Shown: positions 21,082-31,272 of the stretch, piece by piece
How the letters are laid out: each line of letters starts with the position of its first letter
Numbering within the stretch: position 1 is the stretch's first letter
Source: Phytobacter diazotrophicus
GTDB taxonomy: Bacteria > Pseudomonadota > Gammaproteobacteria > Enterobacterales > Enterobacteriaceae
Length of the DNA stretch: 64,000 nucleotides
Direction: 5' to 3'
Assembly: GCA_004346725.1 (NCBI GenBank)
Contig: SMDE01000005.1
Span: 361,479-425,478, forward strand
Made by a program: the position numbers and the translations under genes
The notes under the pieces: generated by a model
Database searches by the model: none
Told to the model about the DNA's origin: nothing
The model's input: only the letters and a program-made list of their open reading frames with translations

Positions 21082-21485
21082 ATATTTTCAACATACCTTG
21101 ATGTAATCTCTAACCGCGCTAAATCCGCCTCATTCTTCTGCTAACAGCAGACTATCTCTGTCGAATCGACTTAAGTCCACAGCCGTAAGCATAAACATCC
21201 CACAGACGTCACTAGCTGTCTGATATTGGCTATGAGAACACTTTTGCACGCACAGATACGTCTGAGCAGACAAGTGGCGGGGATAAACGAAGGGAATGCG
21301 AAGAGGCACACTGAGTATCCAACCACCAGACCGTGTGCCCTGATATCGCTGTAGAAGCGGTTAGCGCCGCATAAAGGTGATATGCACTACACGACGCTCT
21401 TATTGTCCCAGGCGCAAATCCTGAGGCTTTTGAGCGTTGTTTTTGAGCCCGTAATCAATCAGCAGCGCACGTAGCTACAGTTGAA
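21082..21485. other. Decayed non-coding stretch between adhE and tdk
   Basis: About 400 bp with stop codons in all frames and no recognised protein. E. coli has an IS4-type transposase remnant (ychG/insZ) at this site, so it may be a scar of a past insertion, but I see no transposase motif that proves it. Confidence 0.4.
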
Positions 21486-22100
21486 CTATCCTCTTACGCG
21501 CGCCTGAATAGCGGACAGAGAGCCTTCTGTGAGGGCCTCTTTATAATGTTTACGGCAAACGGATACATAGCGCTCATTACCGCCAATAACGACTTGCTCA
21601 CCCTCATTATATGGCCGACCCGCCTGATCAAGGCGTAGCACCATGCTGGCTTTGCGTCCGCAGAAACAGATCGTTTTTAGTTCAACCAGTTTATCTGACC
21701 ACGCCAGAAGATATTGGCTACCGATAAACAACTCGCCACGGAAATCGGTTCTTAATCCATAACAGAGCACGGGAATATCAAGTTCATCGACAACGTCAGA
21801 CAACTGATATACCTGCTGGCGGGTTAGAAATTGACTTTCATCAACTAAAACGCAGTGGATAGGTTCGCGCTGGTGCTCAGCATTAATTTCATCTTTAAGG
21901 GATGTATTTTGGTTAAAAAGACGCGCCGGCGACGATAAGCCAATACGTGAACTTACCTTCCCTGCCCCAAAGCGGTCATCAATTTCCGCGGTATAGACCA
22001 GCGTGCGCATGCCACGTTCCTGATAATTGTAGGAAGACTGCAGTAAAGCAGTGGATTTTCCGGCATTCATCGCTGAGTAGTAGAAATAAAGTTGCGCCAT
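21486..22100 (-). CDS. tdk: Thymidine kinase
   Basis: 204 aa from the ATG giving [20 protein letters not shown]; the frame upstream to 22121 is not conserved. Type II thymidine kinase: P-loop SAMNAGKST, Walker B-like VLVDESQFL, zinc ligands in CFCGRKAS and VCRKHYKEA. It phosphorylates thymidine to dTMP in nucleoside salvage. It is divergent from hns, as in E. coli. Confidence 0.97.
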   Translation of the reverse strand: MAQLYFYYSAMNAGKSTALLQSSYNYQERGMRTLVYTAEIDDRFGAGKVSSRIGLSSPARLFNQNTSLKDEINAEHQREPIHCVLVDESQFLTRQQVYQLSDVVDELDIPVLCYGLRTDFRGELFIGSQYLLAWSDKLVELKTICFCGRKASMVLRLDQAGRPYNEGEQVVIGGNERYVSVCRKHYKEALTEGSLSAIQARVRG

Positions 22101-22651
22101 TGCCCGCAAGACCCCAATCAAAGTGTGATATTCCTCGGCAGGATTGTATCATATTTTAACATGCCACCTGGAATGCCGGGCGTACACTTTACTTACATTG
22201 CGGACATGATTTCAGCGATATACTTCACGCTATTTTTCTCTCGTAAGCTGTTGCTGACAAAGAAACAGACAATAAGCGCACCGCGCCTTTTCTGGGTATA
22301 AAAAACAAGAAGTTTCAGCGCCAGGCTCAAGAAATTATTAATGTTTTATGCAAAACGACGCTGTTGTGAACCCTAATAAAAAAGGTTGATATTTATCCAT
22401 CGAAACTATAATTCGTATGAGATTAATCAGTTAAAAGCGCTGATTAAACACCTGAGCCGTTCGGGTGATAATGCTTTCTATATGGCTTTTTTGTGCGGTT
22501 CTTCAAGAAAAATTTAAGTTAGCGGTTTTTAAAAATGTGGTAAATAAAGAGGAAATTTGAATTCCTTACATTCTCGCCTATTGCACTACTCAAATTAACG
22601 CTCTATTATTAGCTCAACAAACCACCCCAATATAAGTTTGAGATTACTACA
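22101..22651. promoter_or_regulatory. hns/tdk intergenic control region
   Basis: Some 550 bp, AT-rich, with no credible gene. It must contain the divergent promoters of tdk and hns. In E. coli the same gap carries H-NS self-repression, Fis and CspA sites; AT-tracts here (22340-22420, 22500-22560) fit H-NS binding, but individual sites are not assigned. Confidence 0.5.
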
Positions 22652-23065
22652 ATGAGCGAAGCACTTAAAATTCTGAACAACATCCGTACTCTTCGTGCGC
22701 AGGCAAGAGAATGCACTCTGGAAACGCTCGAAGAAATGCTGGAAAAATTAGAAGTGGTAGTTAACGAGCGTCGTGAAGAAGAAAGCGCTGCAGCTGCTGA
22801 AATCGAAGAACGTACTCGTAAACTGCAACAATATCGTGAAATGCTGATTGCTGATGGTATTGATCCGAATGAATTGCTGAACAGCATGGTCGCAGCTAAA
22901 ACCGGAACTAAAGCTAAACGCGCTGCACGTCCGGCTAAATATAGCTACGTTGACGAAAACGGTGAAACTAAAACCTGGACTGGCCAGGGCCGTACCCCAG
23001 CAGTAATCAAAAAAGCGATGGACGAACAAGGTAAACAACTGGAAGATTTCCTGATCCAGGAATAA
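22652..23065 (+). CDS. hns: Nucleoid-associated silencing protein H-NS
   Basis: 137 aa from ATG 22652. The N-terminal coiled-coil oligomerisation domain covers residues 1-~65 ([20 protein letters not shown]), followed by a linker rich in Lys/Ala and the C-terminal DNA-binding domain with [18 protein letters not shown], holding the QGR hook that inserts in the minor groove of AT-rich DNA. It represses horizontally acquired DNA. The window's AT-rich T6SS block is the kind of DNA it would silence (inference). Confidence 0.98.
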   Translation: MSEALKILNNIRTLRAQARECTLETLEEMLEKLEVVVNERREEESAAAAEIEERTRKLQQYREMLIADGIDPNELLNSMVAAKTGTKAKRAARPAKYSYVDENGETKTWTGQGRTPAVIKKAMDEQGKQLEDFLIQE

Positions 23066-23083
23066 TCCTAAGCCTTTATGAAG

Positions 23084-23110
23084 AATCCCGCCGATGGCGG
23101 GATTTTTTTT
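23084..23110 (+). terminator. Intrinsic terminator of hns
   Basis: AATCCCGCC-GAT-GGCGGGATTTTTTTT, 19 bp after the hns stop. Confidence 0.93.
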
Positions 23111-23274
23111 GACCATTTTTTAGCCATTGTTGCTGAACAATATTCTGTAACGATGAAGATAAACGTGCATTGCTGATACTATTTGCTCACCAACGTTCCC
23201 CTACCGATATTCCCACTTTGGACAAAGATTTCTCCTGGCGCCTGGTCTGGCACGCCAAAGGTGTCTACAGGCAA

Positions 23275-23312
23275 TAAAAAAGCCGGAGTGATAATCATCA
23301 ATCCGGCTTTAT
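23275..23312 (-). terminator. Intrinsic terminator of galU
   Basis: Minus strand: AAAGCCGGAT-TGATGATTATCA-CTCCGGCTTTTTTATT, 20 bp after the galU stop. Confidence 0.88.
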
Positions 23313-23331
23313 TCCCTGGGTCTAAATCAGG

Positions 23332-24243
23332 TTACGCTTTAGCGACACCGACAACGTCTTCCAGCCAGGCTTTAAATTCTTCACCAAGTACGTTATGGCG
23401 AATACCATATTCTACGAAAGCCTGCATATAACCCAGCTTATTACCGCAGTCATGGCTTTTGCCTTTCATGTGATAAGCTTCGACGGTCTCTTTCTCGATA
23501 AGCATATCGATGGCGTCGGTCAGCTGAATCTCATCGCCTGCTCCCGGAGGCGTTTTCGCCAGCAGCGGCCAAATCTCTTCGCTGAGAACGTAACGGCCCA
23601 CGACAGCGAGATTAGACGGCGCGACATTCGCTTTCGGTTTTTCAACCACACCGACCATCGGTACGCTGTCACCCGGTTTGAGTTCAGCGCCTTTGCAGTC
23701 AACAACACCATATGCAGTCACATCGGCAACCGGCTCAACCATAATCTGGCTGGCTCCGGTTTCGTCGAAACGCTTGATCATTTCCGCAAGGTTATCCTGG
23801 GAAAGATCGGATTCGAATTCGTCCAGGATAACGTCAGGAAGAATAACCGCCACCGGTTCATTTCCTACAACCGGATGCGCGCACAGCACCGCGTGTCCAA
23901 GCCCCTTAGCCAGCCCCTGACGGACCTGCATAATGGTAACGTGCGGCGGGCAAATAGCCTGAACTTCTTCCAGCAACTGACGTTTCACGCGTTTTTCCAG
24001 CATGGCCTCAAGCTCAAAGCTGGTATCGAAATGGTTTTCGATAGAATTTTTCGACGAATGCGTAACCAGAACAATTTCGGTAATACCCGCAGCGATACAC
24101 TCATTCACGACATACTGAATTAATGGCTTATCAACCAACGGTAACATTTCTTTAGGAATCGCCTTTGTCGCAGGCAGCATCCTGGTTCCCAATCCCGCAA
24201 CCGGGATAACTGCTTTAGTCACTCTCGAATTTATGGCAGCCAT
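23332..24243 (-). CDS. galU: UTP-glucose-1-phosphate uridylyltransferase GalU
   Basis: 303 aa from ATG 24243. The nucleotidyltransferase signature [18 protein letters not shown] is at residues ~17-34, with the sugar-binding stretch [20 protein letters not shown] later. It makes UDP-glucose from UTP and glucose-1-phosphate, feeding galactose use, LPS core and trehalose synthesis. Converges with hns; rssB lies upstream on the same strand. Confidence 0.97.
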   Translation of the reverse strand: MAAINSRVTKAVIPVAGLGTRMLPATKAIPKEMLPLVDKPLIQYVVNECIAAGITEIVLVTHSSKNSIENHFDTSFELEAMLEKRVKRQLLEEVQAICPPHVTIMQVRQGLAKGLGHAVLCAHPVVGNEPVAVILPDVILDEFESDLSQDNLAEMIKRFDETGASQIMVEPVADVTAYGVVDCKGAELKPGDSVPMVGVVEKPKANVAPSNLAVVGRYVLSEEIWPLLAKTPPGAGDEIQLTDAIDMLIEKETVEAYHMKGKSHDCGNKLGYMQAFVEYGIRHNVLGEEFKAWLEDVVGVAKA

Positions 24244-24440
24244 TGAAAATCTCCTGGTCTGTTCACGCTTTGAGCATGTTCATGAATTAATTCGCATCTG
24301 AGTATATCAGTACCATCGTAATGACCTGGTCTGAAAAGGACGCTATAACGTTTAATTAGGATTAATACGCAAAACTGTGGCGATAGTACCACTCGCTTTA
24401 AAAAGGAGGTAAAGCTATCTGCGTAATACGTTGCGATTGC

Positions 24441-25454
24441 TCATTCCGCAGACAACATTAAACGCAGACGACCACCGGCCCCCCATACCTGACATTGCCA
24501 GGCATCGCAACGTTGACTCAATTGATTCAGATACGTATTTCCTAAAGTACCCAACGGTACGCCGTTACTGATTTGAATTTGGTGTTCGCCAGTATTTAGT
24601 GTCGCATTAAGGCCTGCCGACACTAAAATAAGGTTCTTTAATTCGCTGTGATAATACCCAACCAGTAGAGGAAACTGTCCGGGCAAATTTGCCTGGCGCA
24701 GTAACTGGTTTACCTGCTTAAGCAAGCTACCCATTTCGGGGAGTTTTTGATGCTGGTGTGACAATTGTTCCTGAAGTAAGCCGTTGAACAATGCACGCAG
24801 TAATAATGCTGCCAGAACACCATTATTGCCTGCGCGTGTCACATCAAGGCAATAAAAAGCCAGATCGTGTGACGATATTGGCGCAATATCAAGCACCAGA
24901 CCGGGTTGATCGGCAGACACGAGCTGGCGGTAATTAACCCGGCAACCCGACATCTTCTGCTGAACCGGCGGCTGTAATTCCTGTAAAAGTTTGGCCGCGG
25001 CCTGGGGATTTTCAACCAGTGCATCCCAATCCTGGAACAAACGTTCTTCTTCTTCGACACGCGAATTAAACATATTGGGATAGAGACAGGCGAATACGGT
25101 CTCTTTTAGACGATTAAGATCTTTAACCGGCTTAAGTAAAACGTCTTGTACCCCTAAACGCAGCGCCTTCGCAATATCTGCCATGTTATCGGTTGCAGAA
25201 ATGACGAGCACCGGCATTTGGTCGCCTTTATTGCGCAAATGTTCAACAAGCTTAAGGCCATTCATTCTCGGCATGGCGATGTCGCAAATCATGAGATCAG
25301 GGGAAGCCCTGTCCAGTTGTTCGAGCGCTGAGACACCGTCATCCGCGACCAGTGTTTCCGCTCCCAGAGATGAGAGCCAGGAATCCAGCAGCGAGCGGAA
25401 GACGGGTTCGTCTTCAACGATCAGTATCTGTTTTCCTGCTAACGGCTGCGTCAT
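24441..25454 (-). CDS. rssB: RssB (SprE), adaptor for RpoS proteolysis
   Basis: 337 aa from the ATG giving MTQPLAGKQILIVEDEPVFR, identical in length to E. coli RssB. The N-terminal receiver domain has the phosphorylation site Asp58 (LMICDIAMPRMNG) and a Lys in LLKPVKDLNR. The C-terminal half is a degenerate PP2C-type phosphatase domain. RssB delivers sigma-S to ClpXP. It is downstream of rssA on the same strand with a ~90-bp gap. Confidence 0.96.
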   Translation of the reverse strand: MTQPLAGKQILIVEDEPVFRSLLDSWLSSLGAETLVADDGVSALEQLDRASPDLMICDIAMPRMNGLKLVEHLRNKGDQMPVLVISATDNMADIAKALRLGVQDVLLKPVKDLNRLKETVFACLYPNMFNSRVEEEERLFQDWDALVENPQAAAKLLQELQPPVQQKMSGCRVNYRQLVSADQPGLVLDIAPISSHDLAFYCLDVTRAGNNGVLAALLLRALFNGLLQEQLSHQHQKLPEMGSLLKQVNQLLRQANLPGQFPLLVGYYHSELKNLILVSAGLNATLNTGEHQIQISNGVPLGTLGNTYLNQLSQRCDAWQCQVWGAGGRLRLMLSAE

Positions 25455-25547
25455 CTTATCTCCCCTGCCCGACGATAAATAAATAGTGGCATGATCTATC
25501 AATAATCGCCTGTCAGAATTTGCTGAACTCGAATAAAAAAAACATAC

Positions 25548-26459
25548 TTAGTCTATTGTCCTTACCAACGGTAGTAGTTCATCGATTTTCTTTTCAACAG
25601 CAAGTTGCCCCGCAGCGATTGCCGCCTCTGCCCGATGAAAATCAAGTGTCGAAATTTGCGGGCAAAGTGGCTGTATTAAAATATCGGGGGGATCGCCAGC
25701 CATTCGGTTGCGCTTAAGTCGATTCTCAAGCACCTGAATGGATGTGGTCATGATTTCCATTGCCGTCGGTGCAACAACAGTGCGCCGGGCTTTCATTTTA
25801 CTTAGCCTGTCCCGAAGACGTTCATGCCAGCGCAAGTCGTCACTCTCATCGCCTTCTTGCGCCTCTTCCATCAACGTCGTCGACACTAAATCCTGCTGCA
25901 TCAAATGCGCGTCATGCTGCAGGTCGACGGCAATAACGATATCCGCCCCCAGCGCGCGCGTCAGGGAGACAGGAACGGGATTCACCACCGCGCCATCGAC
26001 CAGCCAATAGCCATTATGGGCAACGGGCGACATAAGACCTGGCATACTGCACGATGCGCGCACCGCCAGATGAAGATCGCCTTCGGTAAACCATAGCTCT
26101 CGCCCGGTGCTGAGGTTGGTTGCTACAGCACCGAATTTCAACTGACAATCAGTGAACAGCGTTTCGGGCAGGACTTGCCGATAGTGGTTGAAAACACGTT
26201 CGCCGCGTAATAATCCACCGCGTCGCCACGACGGATCCATAAGTTTGAGGACGTCCCAGTAACTGAAAGAGCGTACCCACGCTTCCAGCCTGGGGAGTTT
26301 ATTGCAGGCGTACGCGGCGCCCACAAGGGAACCAATAGAGCACCCCGCCACGACGTCAATCTTGATCCCTGCATGTTGCAATGCGTTTATCACACCAATG
26401 TGTGACCAGCCTCTGGCGGCCCCTGATCCCAGCGCCAACCCAATTTTAACCGTTCTCAT
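25548..26459 (-). CDS. rssA: RssA, patatin-like phospholipase-family protein
   Basis: 303 aa from ATG 26459. Patatin fold: oxyanion motif GSGAARGW, nucleophile Ser in GCSIGS (residues ~40-45) and catalytic Asp in DGAVVNPVPVS. A conserved C-terminal stretch (IMTTSIQVLENRLKRNRMAG) matches E. coli RssA. The lipase activity and role are not proven in E. coli; the gene is cotranscribed with rssB there. Divergent from ychJ. Confidence 0.93.
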   Translation of the reverse strand: MRTVKIGLALGSGAARGWSHIGVINALQHAGIKIDVVAGCSIGSLVGAAYACNKLPRLEAWVRSFSYWDVLKLMDPSWRRGGLLRGERVFNHYRQVLPETLFTDCQLKFGAVATNLSTGRELWFTEGDLHLAVRASCSMPGLMSPVAHNGYWLVDGAVVNPVPVSLTRALGADIVIAVDLQHDAHLMQQDLVSTTLMEEAQEGDESDDLRWHERLRDRLSKMKARRTVVAPTAMEIMTTSIQVLENRLKRNRMAGDPPDILIQPLCPQISTLDFHRAEAAIAAGQLAVEKKIDELLPLVRTID

Positions 26460-26570
26460 TACCTGGATTTTTGTCCCCCGGAACGACTGGCGTAGCCACG
26501 AAGCTACAGCTCAGTTAACATAACGCTACTCTGGCTTATAGTGCCGTTATTTTTGTACAGGAAGCCGATT

Positions 26571-27041
26571 TTGTCTCAACTCTGTCCCTGCGGTAGCGCA
26601 GTCGAGTATAGCCTATGTTGCCAGCCTTATCTGTCTGGCTCACAGGTTGCGCCAGATCCATCACATCTTATGCGCTCCCGTTATAGCGCATTTGTGATGA
26701 AAGACGCCGACTATTTGGTCAGCACCTGGCACCCGACTTGCCATGCCGCCACGTTTCGTCCGGACATTGAAGCCGGTTTCAACCGTACCCAGTGGCTGGG
26801 TTTGACGGTGTTCGAACATGCCAGCGGGAAAAACGACACAGAAGGTTACGTCAGTTTTATTGCCCGTTTCAATGAGGATGGCAAAGCGGGAGCAATTATT
26901 GAACGTTCCAGATTCTTAAAGGAGAACGGCCGGTGGTATTATATTGACGGCACACGTCCGCAATTTGGCCGTAACGATCCGTGCCCATGCGGGTCCGGTA
27001 AGAAATTCAAAAAGTGCTGCGGGCAATACGCCCAGCGATAA
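26571..27041 (+). CDS. ychJ: YchJ, UPF0225 SEC-C motif protein
   Basis: 156 aa from TTG 26571, chosen because AGGAAG lies just upstream and the product then begins (M)[16 protein letters not shown] like E. coli YchJ. There are SEC-C-type Cys clusters at both ends: N-terminal CPCG...CC and C-terminal [19 protein letters not shown], which bind zinc. A NTF2-like central domain is likely. Function unknown. It is followed by purU 36 bp later. Confidence 0.9.
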   Translation: MSQLCPCGSAVEYSLCCQPYLSGSQVAPDPSHLMRSRYSAFVMKDADYLVSTWHPTCHAATFRPDIEAGFNRTQWLGLTVFEHASGKNDTEGYVSFIARFNEDGKAGAIIERSRFLKENGRWYYIDGTRPQFGRNDPCPCGSGKKFKKCCGQYAQR

Positions 27042-27077
27042 CTCATAGCAAACACCATCAACAGGATTTACCCGGCA

Positions 27078-27920
27078 ATGCATTCATTACAACGTAAAGT
27101 ATTACGCACCATTTGCCCTGACCAAAAAGGTCTCATCGCGCGGATTACTAACATTTGTTACAAACACGAACTCAATATCGTGCAAAACAATGAGTTTGTT
27201 GACCACCGCACCGGTCGCTTTTTCATGCGTACCGAGCTGGAAGGTATTTTTAACGACTCTACCCTGCTGGCCGACCTGGACAGCGCGCTGCCGGAAGGTT
27301 CTGTCCGCGAACTGAACCCCGCAGGACAGCGTCGCGTGGTTATTCTGGTGACTAAAGAAGCACATTGTCTTGGCGACTTATTAATGAAAGCCAACTACGG
27401 CGGGCTGGATATTGATATTGCAGCGGTCATCGGCAACCATGAAACGCTGCGTTCGCTGGTTGAGCGCTTTGATATTCCGTTTGAACTGGTCAGCCATGAA
27501 GGGTTAACCCGCGAAGAGCACGATGAGCGGATGGCGCAAGCCATTGAAGCACATCAACCGGATTATGTGGTGTTAGCGAAGTACATGCGTGTACTGACGC
27601 CGGGTTTTGTCTCCCGTTTTCCGAATAAGATAATCAATATTCACCATTCGTTCCTGCCGGCATTTATCGGCGCGCGTCCTTACCACCAGGCTTATGAGCG
27701 CGGGGTAAAAATCATCGGCGCAACGGCACACTACGTAAACGATAATCTGGACGAAGGTCCAATCATTATGCAGGACGTCATTCACGTCGATCACACTTAC
27801 ACTGCCGAAGATATGATGCGTGCGGGCCGCGATGTTGAAAAGAATGTCCTGAGCCGTGCGCTGTATCAGGTGCTGGCGCAACGTGTCTTCGTTTACGGTA
27901 ACAGAACGATTATTCTTTAA
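27078..27920 (+). CDS. purU: Formyltetrahydrofolate deformylase PurU
   Basis: 280 aa from ATG 27078. Residues ~10-85 form an ACT domain (RTICPDQKGLIARITNICYK), the site of Met/Gly control. Residues ~86-280 are the formyltransferase-like hydrolase with catalytic Asn/His/Asp in NIHHSFLPAFIGARPY and NDNLDEGPII. It hydrolyses 10-formyl-THF to formate and THF, supplying formate for PurT and balancing one-carbon pools. It lies just upstream of the tRNA-Tyr genes, as in E. coli. Confidence 0.97.
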   Translation: MHSLQRKVLRTICPDQKGLIARITNICYKHELNIVQNNEFVDHRTGRFFMRTELEGIFNDSTLLADLDSALPEGSVRELNPAGQRRVVILVTKEAHCLGDLLMKANYGGLDIDIAAVIGNHETLRSLVERFDIPFELVSHEGLTREEHDERMAQAIEAHQPDYVVLAKYMRVLTPGFVSRFPNKIINIHHSFLPAFIGARPYHQAYERGVKIIGATAHYVNDNLDEGPIIMQDVIHVDHTYTAEDMMRAGRDVEKNVLSRALYQVLAQRVFVYGNRTIIL

Positions 27921-28001
27921 TCGCTAACGGAATGAATTGATTAGCTTTAATCCGTTACGGATGAAAAGTACGCAAACGGTTCAGTTTCGTTGAAGGAAAG
28001 C

Positions 28002-28029
28002 TTTACAGCGGCGCGTCATTTGGTATGAT
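28002..28029 (+). promoter_or_regulatory. Strong stringent tyrT-type promoter
   Basis: -35 TTTACA (28002-28007), 16-bp spacer, -10 TATGAT (28024-28029), followed by the GC-rich discriminator GCGCCCCGC. This is nearly identical to the E. coli tyrT promoter, a classic target of ppGpp and Fis. Confidence 0.93.
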
Positions 28030-28078
28030 GCGCCCCGCTTCCTGAAACGGAGGCAGGCCAGTATAAGCATTACCCCGT

Positions 28079-28163
<85 letters not shown>

Positions 28164-28374
28164 TTATTGACCACTGCAATGTGGTAACACCGGTGAGAGT
28201 TTGCGAAGTTTGCACTTATCGGGAAGGGTGAGAACCTTCGATTAAGGTTCGAGTCGAGCGAAAGCGAGACAACGTTGCCAAAGGCAACGGCCCGAAGGGT
28301 GAGGAGCGAAGCGACGAATAATCCTTCCCCCACCACCATCTTCAAAGCAGTTCCAGACAATATGAATTACCCCT
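28164..28374 (+). repeat. tRNA spacer carrying one rtT-type repeat unit
   Basis: The gap between the two tRNAs contains a unit (roughly 28225-28339) like those after the second tRNA. It runs GGGAAGGGTGAGAACCTTCG, a GC-rich hairpin ACGTTGCC-AAA-GGCAACG, and ends with a copy of the tRNA 3' segment AATCCTTCCCCCACCACCAT at 28320-28339. This duplicate is 175 bp from the one inside the first tRNA. Confidence 0.85.
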
Positions 28375-28459
<85 letters not shown>

Positions 28460-29065
28460 TCACTTCATGTAGCACACTGCCAAATCAAATCCTTAATGCC
28501 ATATATCCTCCCCATGCAGGGAAGGATGAGAAGCTTCGACTAAGGTTCGATTCGAGCGCAGCGAGAAAGCGTTGCCGCAGGCAACGACCCGAAGGGCGAG
28601 GAGCAGCGCGACGAGTAATCCTTCCCCCACCACCATCACTTCATGTAGCACATTGCCCAATCAAATCTTTAATGCCATATATCCTCCCCATGCCGGGAAG
28701 GGTGAGAACCTTCGACTGAGGTTCGATTCGAGCGCAGCGAGACAACGTTGCCGCAGGCAACGGCCCGAAGGGCGAGGAGCAGCGCGACGAGTAATCCTTC
28801 CCCCACCACCATCACTTCATGTAGCACATTGCCAAATCAAATTTTTAATGCCATATATCCTCCCCATGCCGGGAAGGGTGAGAACCTTCGACTAAGGTTC
28901 GAGTCGAGCGAAAGCGAGAAAGCGTTGCCGCAGGCAACGGCCCGAAGGGTGAGTAGCAGCGCGACGAGTAATCCTTCCCCCACCACCATCACTTCATGTA
29001 GCGCATTGCCAAATCACATCCTCAATCCCACATATCCTCCCCATGCCGGGAAGGATGAGAAGCAA
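28460..29065 (+). repeat. rtT-type tandem repeats after tRNA-Tyr
   Basis: The 20-bp tRNA 3' segment AATCCTTCCCCCACCACCAT recurs at 28617, 28793 and 28970, spaced 176-177 bp, with a further partial unit to ~29065. Each unit also holds a hairpin around GTTGCC-GCA-GGCAAC. This is the organisation of the E. coli tyrT tail, where ~178-bp units yield the rtT RNA during tRNA processing and overlap the small tpr frame. Open frames running through the units are most likely by-products. Confidence 0.88.
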
Positions 29066-29071
29066 CATTTC

Positions 29072-29100
29072 CCCTGATGCGCTGCGCTTATCAGGGCTAC
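29072..29100. repeat. REP (palindromic) element
   Basis: CCCTGATGCGCTGCGCTTATCAGGGCTAC is an imperfect palindrome of the enterobacterial REP type; a second related half (AAACGCAGCGCATCGGGATGCC) lies at 29117-29138. It sits between the tyr repeats and the 3' end of the Lrp-type gene. Confidence 0.75.
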
Positions 29101-29146
29101 CGGTCCGTACGTCGAATAAACGCAGCGCATCGGGATGCCAAAATCA

Positions 29147-29590
29147 TTACACGGGTGGCAAACGGCGTTTGACTGGCGAGCTTTTCACAATCGAGGTGTT
29201 GCACTGTGCGTATTCCGCTAAACCATCCAGCAATGTATCCAGTTGTTCAATGGAGCGCACCACCAGCCGGATAACAAAACAATCCTCCCCGGTGACCTTA
29301 TCGCTCTCGATGCATTCGGGCATCGCCTGAATGTACTTATCCACCTTCTGTAATAACCCCGGCAATGGCCGAACACGTACCAACGCCTGCAAGGTATACC
29401 CTAACGCCGCCAGATTCACCCGCGCCGCGTACCCCTCAATCACCCCCTTTTCTTCCAGGCGTTTGAGCCTTTCTGCCGTGCTGGGTGACGACAGCCCGAC
29501 GCGACCACTTAATACTTTTAGCGACATCCGCGCATCTTCCACCAGACACGCCAGAATTTGTCGGTCGATCTCATCGATAAGGTTTTCCAT
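29147..29590 (-). CDS. Lrp/AsnC-family transcriptional regulator
   Basis: 147 aa from ATG 29590. N-terminal winged helix-turn-helix (IDRQILACLVEDARMSLKVL, then SSPSTAERLKRLEEKGVIEGY) and a C-terminal RAM ligand domain (residues ~65-140). Such regulators respond to amino acids or related metabolites. It is divergent from an EamA-type exporter with a 108-bp gap, so it probably controls that gene and itself. It is not Lrp or AsnC themselves. Confidence 0.88.
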   Translation of the reverse strand: MENLIDEIDRQILACLVEDARMSLKVLSGRVGLSSPSTAERLKRLEEKGVIEGYAARVNLAALGYTLQALVRVRPLPGLLQKVDKYIQAMPECIESDKVTGEDCFVIRLVVRSIEQLDTLLDGLAEYAQCNTSIVKSSPVKRRLPPV

Positions 29591-29698
29591 TGGTTTTACC
29601 TAATTAATAAATGTCATACGCAAATTCCACCTTACATCATCTCTGTAAAAGTGGCCTGCCATTTTCGACAATAAGGGCCATCATTCAGGAGGTGGTTT

Positions 29699-30598
29699 AT
29701 GAATAACAGGCAAAAAGGCGTCTGGCAGATGAGCCTGGCGATGTTGATTTCCGGTTCCATTGGCGCATTCGTTTTGCTGTCGGGATTACCGGTCACGGAA
29801 GTGGTTTTCTGGCGATGCCTGATCGGCGCACTCACACTGTTTATCTTTATCCGCGCCAGTAAACAGCCCTTTAGTCCGCTGACTAAAGTCACGCTGGCAT
29901 TAGCCATTGCGGGCGGTATCGCCCTGGTCGTCAACTGGTTATTGCTGTTCGCCGCCTATAGCCGTATCTCAATTGGCCTGTCGACAGTGGTCTACAATAC
30001 GCAGCCGTTCATGCTGGTCTTAATGGGGATGGCGCTGGGCGAGCGGGTCAGCCTGGTCAAATGGGGATGGCTTTTTCTGGCCTTTGCAGGGGTGGTGATA
30101 CTGCTCTCCGGCGAGCTCACGTCCGGCCACTCCGCACAGTGGTTTTCTGGTATTGTGCTGGCCCTGAGCGCCGCTTTTTTTTATGCGCTGACTGCAATCA
30201 TCACCCGCAAACTCAGCGGGATAGCGCCGCAGCATATTGCCTTTATCCAGGTGTTAACCGGGGTCGTTCTCCTGTTGCCACTGACCGGCAGGCCTGTGTT
30301 TTCCGCCGACTATCCGTGGCTGATCTTACTTACTCTTGGGATCGTACACACCGGCGTGATGTACCAGTTGCTCTATAGCGCGATCCAGAAGCTGCCAACT
30401 CCCATCACAGGATCGCTCTCCTTTATTTATCCCGTGATTGCGATTGTGGTCGATAAACTGATCTTTGGTCATTCGCTCAACGCCACACAACTGATGGGCG
30501 GCGTATTGATTCTGTTTGCTGCCGCTGGTAATAACCTGGGTTGGGGTGAAAAAAAACCCCGCGAATGCGGGGTTGGAATCAAAACACGGTCCAGTTAG
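29699..30598 (+). CDS. EamA/DMT-family exporter
   Basis: 299 aa from ATG 29699 with an excellent AGGAGGTGG site. Ten hydrophobic helices in two EamA repeats, e.g. [20 protein letters not shown] at the start and [20 protein letters not shown] in the second repeat. DMT proteins export metabolites or amino acids; substrate unknown. The last ~25 residues ([15 protein letters not shown] end) are encoded across the nar operon terminator, and the stop overlaps that of narI. Partner of the divergent Lrp-type gene. Confidence 0.88.
   Translation: MNNRQKGVWQMSLAMLISGSIGAFVLLSGLPVTEVVFWRCLIGALTLFIFIRASKQPFSPLTKVTLALAIAGGIALVVNWLLLFAAYSRISIGLSTVVYNTQPFMLVLMGMALGERVSLVKWGWLFLAFAGVVILLSGELTSGHSAQWFSGIVLALSAAFFYALTAIITRKLSGIAPQHIAFIQVLTGVVLLLPLTGRPVFSADYPWLILLTLGIVHTGVMYQLLYSAIQKLPTPITGSLSFIYPVIAIVVDKLIFGHSLNATQLMGGVLILFAAAGNNLGWGEKKPRECGVGIKTRSS
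30549..30574 (-). terminator. Intrinsic terminator of narGHJI, inside the exporter gene
   Basis: Minus strand: AACCCCGC-ATTC-GCGGGGTT followed by eight T residues, about 20 bp after the narI stop. It lies wholly within the 3' coding part of the DMT exporter on the other strand. Confidence 0.9.
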
Positions 30599-31272
30599 CG
30601 GCGGGCGCGGACAATCTGATATATGCGCGTCAGATATTCAACGGGCGCGCTCCAGATATGCACCAGCCGCGAGAACGGGAACAGCACAAACAGCGTCATC
30701 CCCAGCACCAGATGCATACGATAGATAAACGCCACCCCGTCAAGATGCGCGGAAGCCCCGCCGTGGAACGTCACCACGGCCTGCGCCCAGCCCACCAGCT
30801 TCATCATTTCGCTGCCATCCATATGCTGTGCGGAGAAAGGAATTGTTAACAGCCCCAACGCACACTGCACCATCAGCAAAGTCATGATCAGAATATCGGC
30901 CGCCGTGGATGTCGCGCGGATCCGCGGATTGAACAGTCGGCGTTTCAGCAGCATGATACCGCCCACCAGGCACATCACGCCGCTGGCCCCACCGCCAATC
31001 ATCGCCATTTTTTGTTTCACTTCGATGGGCAGGAAGGATTCGTACATCCAGTGCGGCGTCAGCATCCCCAGGAAGTGCCCGGCGAAGATGCCGAGGATCC
31101 CCAGATGGAACAAGTTTGACCAAATCACCATTCCTTTGCGGTCCAGCATCTGGCTGGAACCGGCACGCCAACTGTACTGGCCGTAGTCATAACGCAGCCA
31201 GCTCCCCACCAGAAACACCGTCCCGGCAATGTACGGGTACATATCAAAGAAGAACATATTCAGGAAGTGCAT
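30595..31272 (-). CDS. narI: Respiratory nitrate reductase gamma subunit NarI
   Basis: 225 aa from ATG 31272. Membrane cytochrome b subunit with five helices; haem-ligand His56 and His66 ([17 protein letters not shown]) plus two C-terminal His ([17 protein letters not shown] region). It oxidises quinol at the periplasmic side and feeds electrons to NarH-NarG. Start overlaps narJ by one base. Last gene of narGHJI. Confidence 0.97.
   Translation of the reverse strand: MHFLNMFFFDMYPYIAGTVFLVGSWLRYDYGQYSWRAGSSQMLDRKGMVIWSNLFHLGILGIFAGHFLGMLTPHWMYESFLPIEVKQKMAMIGGGASGVMCLVGGIMLLKRRLFNPRIRATSTAADILIMTLLMVQCALGLLTIPFSAQHMDGSEMMKLVGWAQAVVTFHGGASAHLDGVAFIYRMHLVLGMTLFVLFPFSRLVHIWSAPVEYLTRIYQIVRARR

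Noticed and set aside
21082..21485. IS4-type transposase remnant as at the E. coli ychG site
   Set aside because: No transposase motif could be read in any frame; left as unassigned decayed DNA.
28460..29065. Regular repeats that might be read as a CRISPR array
   Set aside because: Units are ~176 bp and nearly identical along their whole length, starting with the tRNA-Tyr 3' end. There are no unique spacers and no cas genes.
28572..29077. Open frames through the tyr repeats (Arg/Ser-rich, tpr-like)
   Set aside because: They follow the repeat unit and lack ribosome sites; E. coli tpr-type coding is doubtful. Treated as by-products of an RNA repeat.
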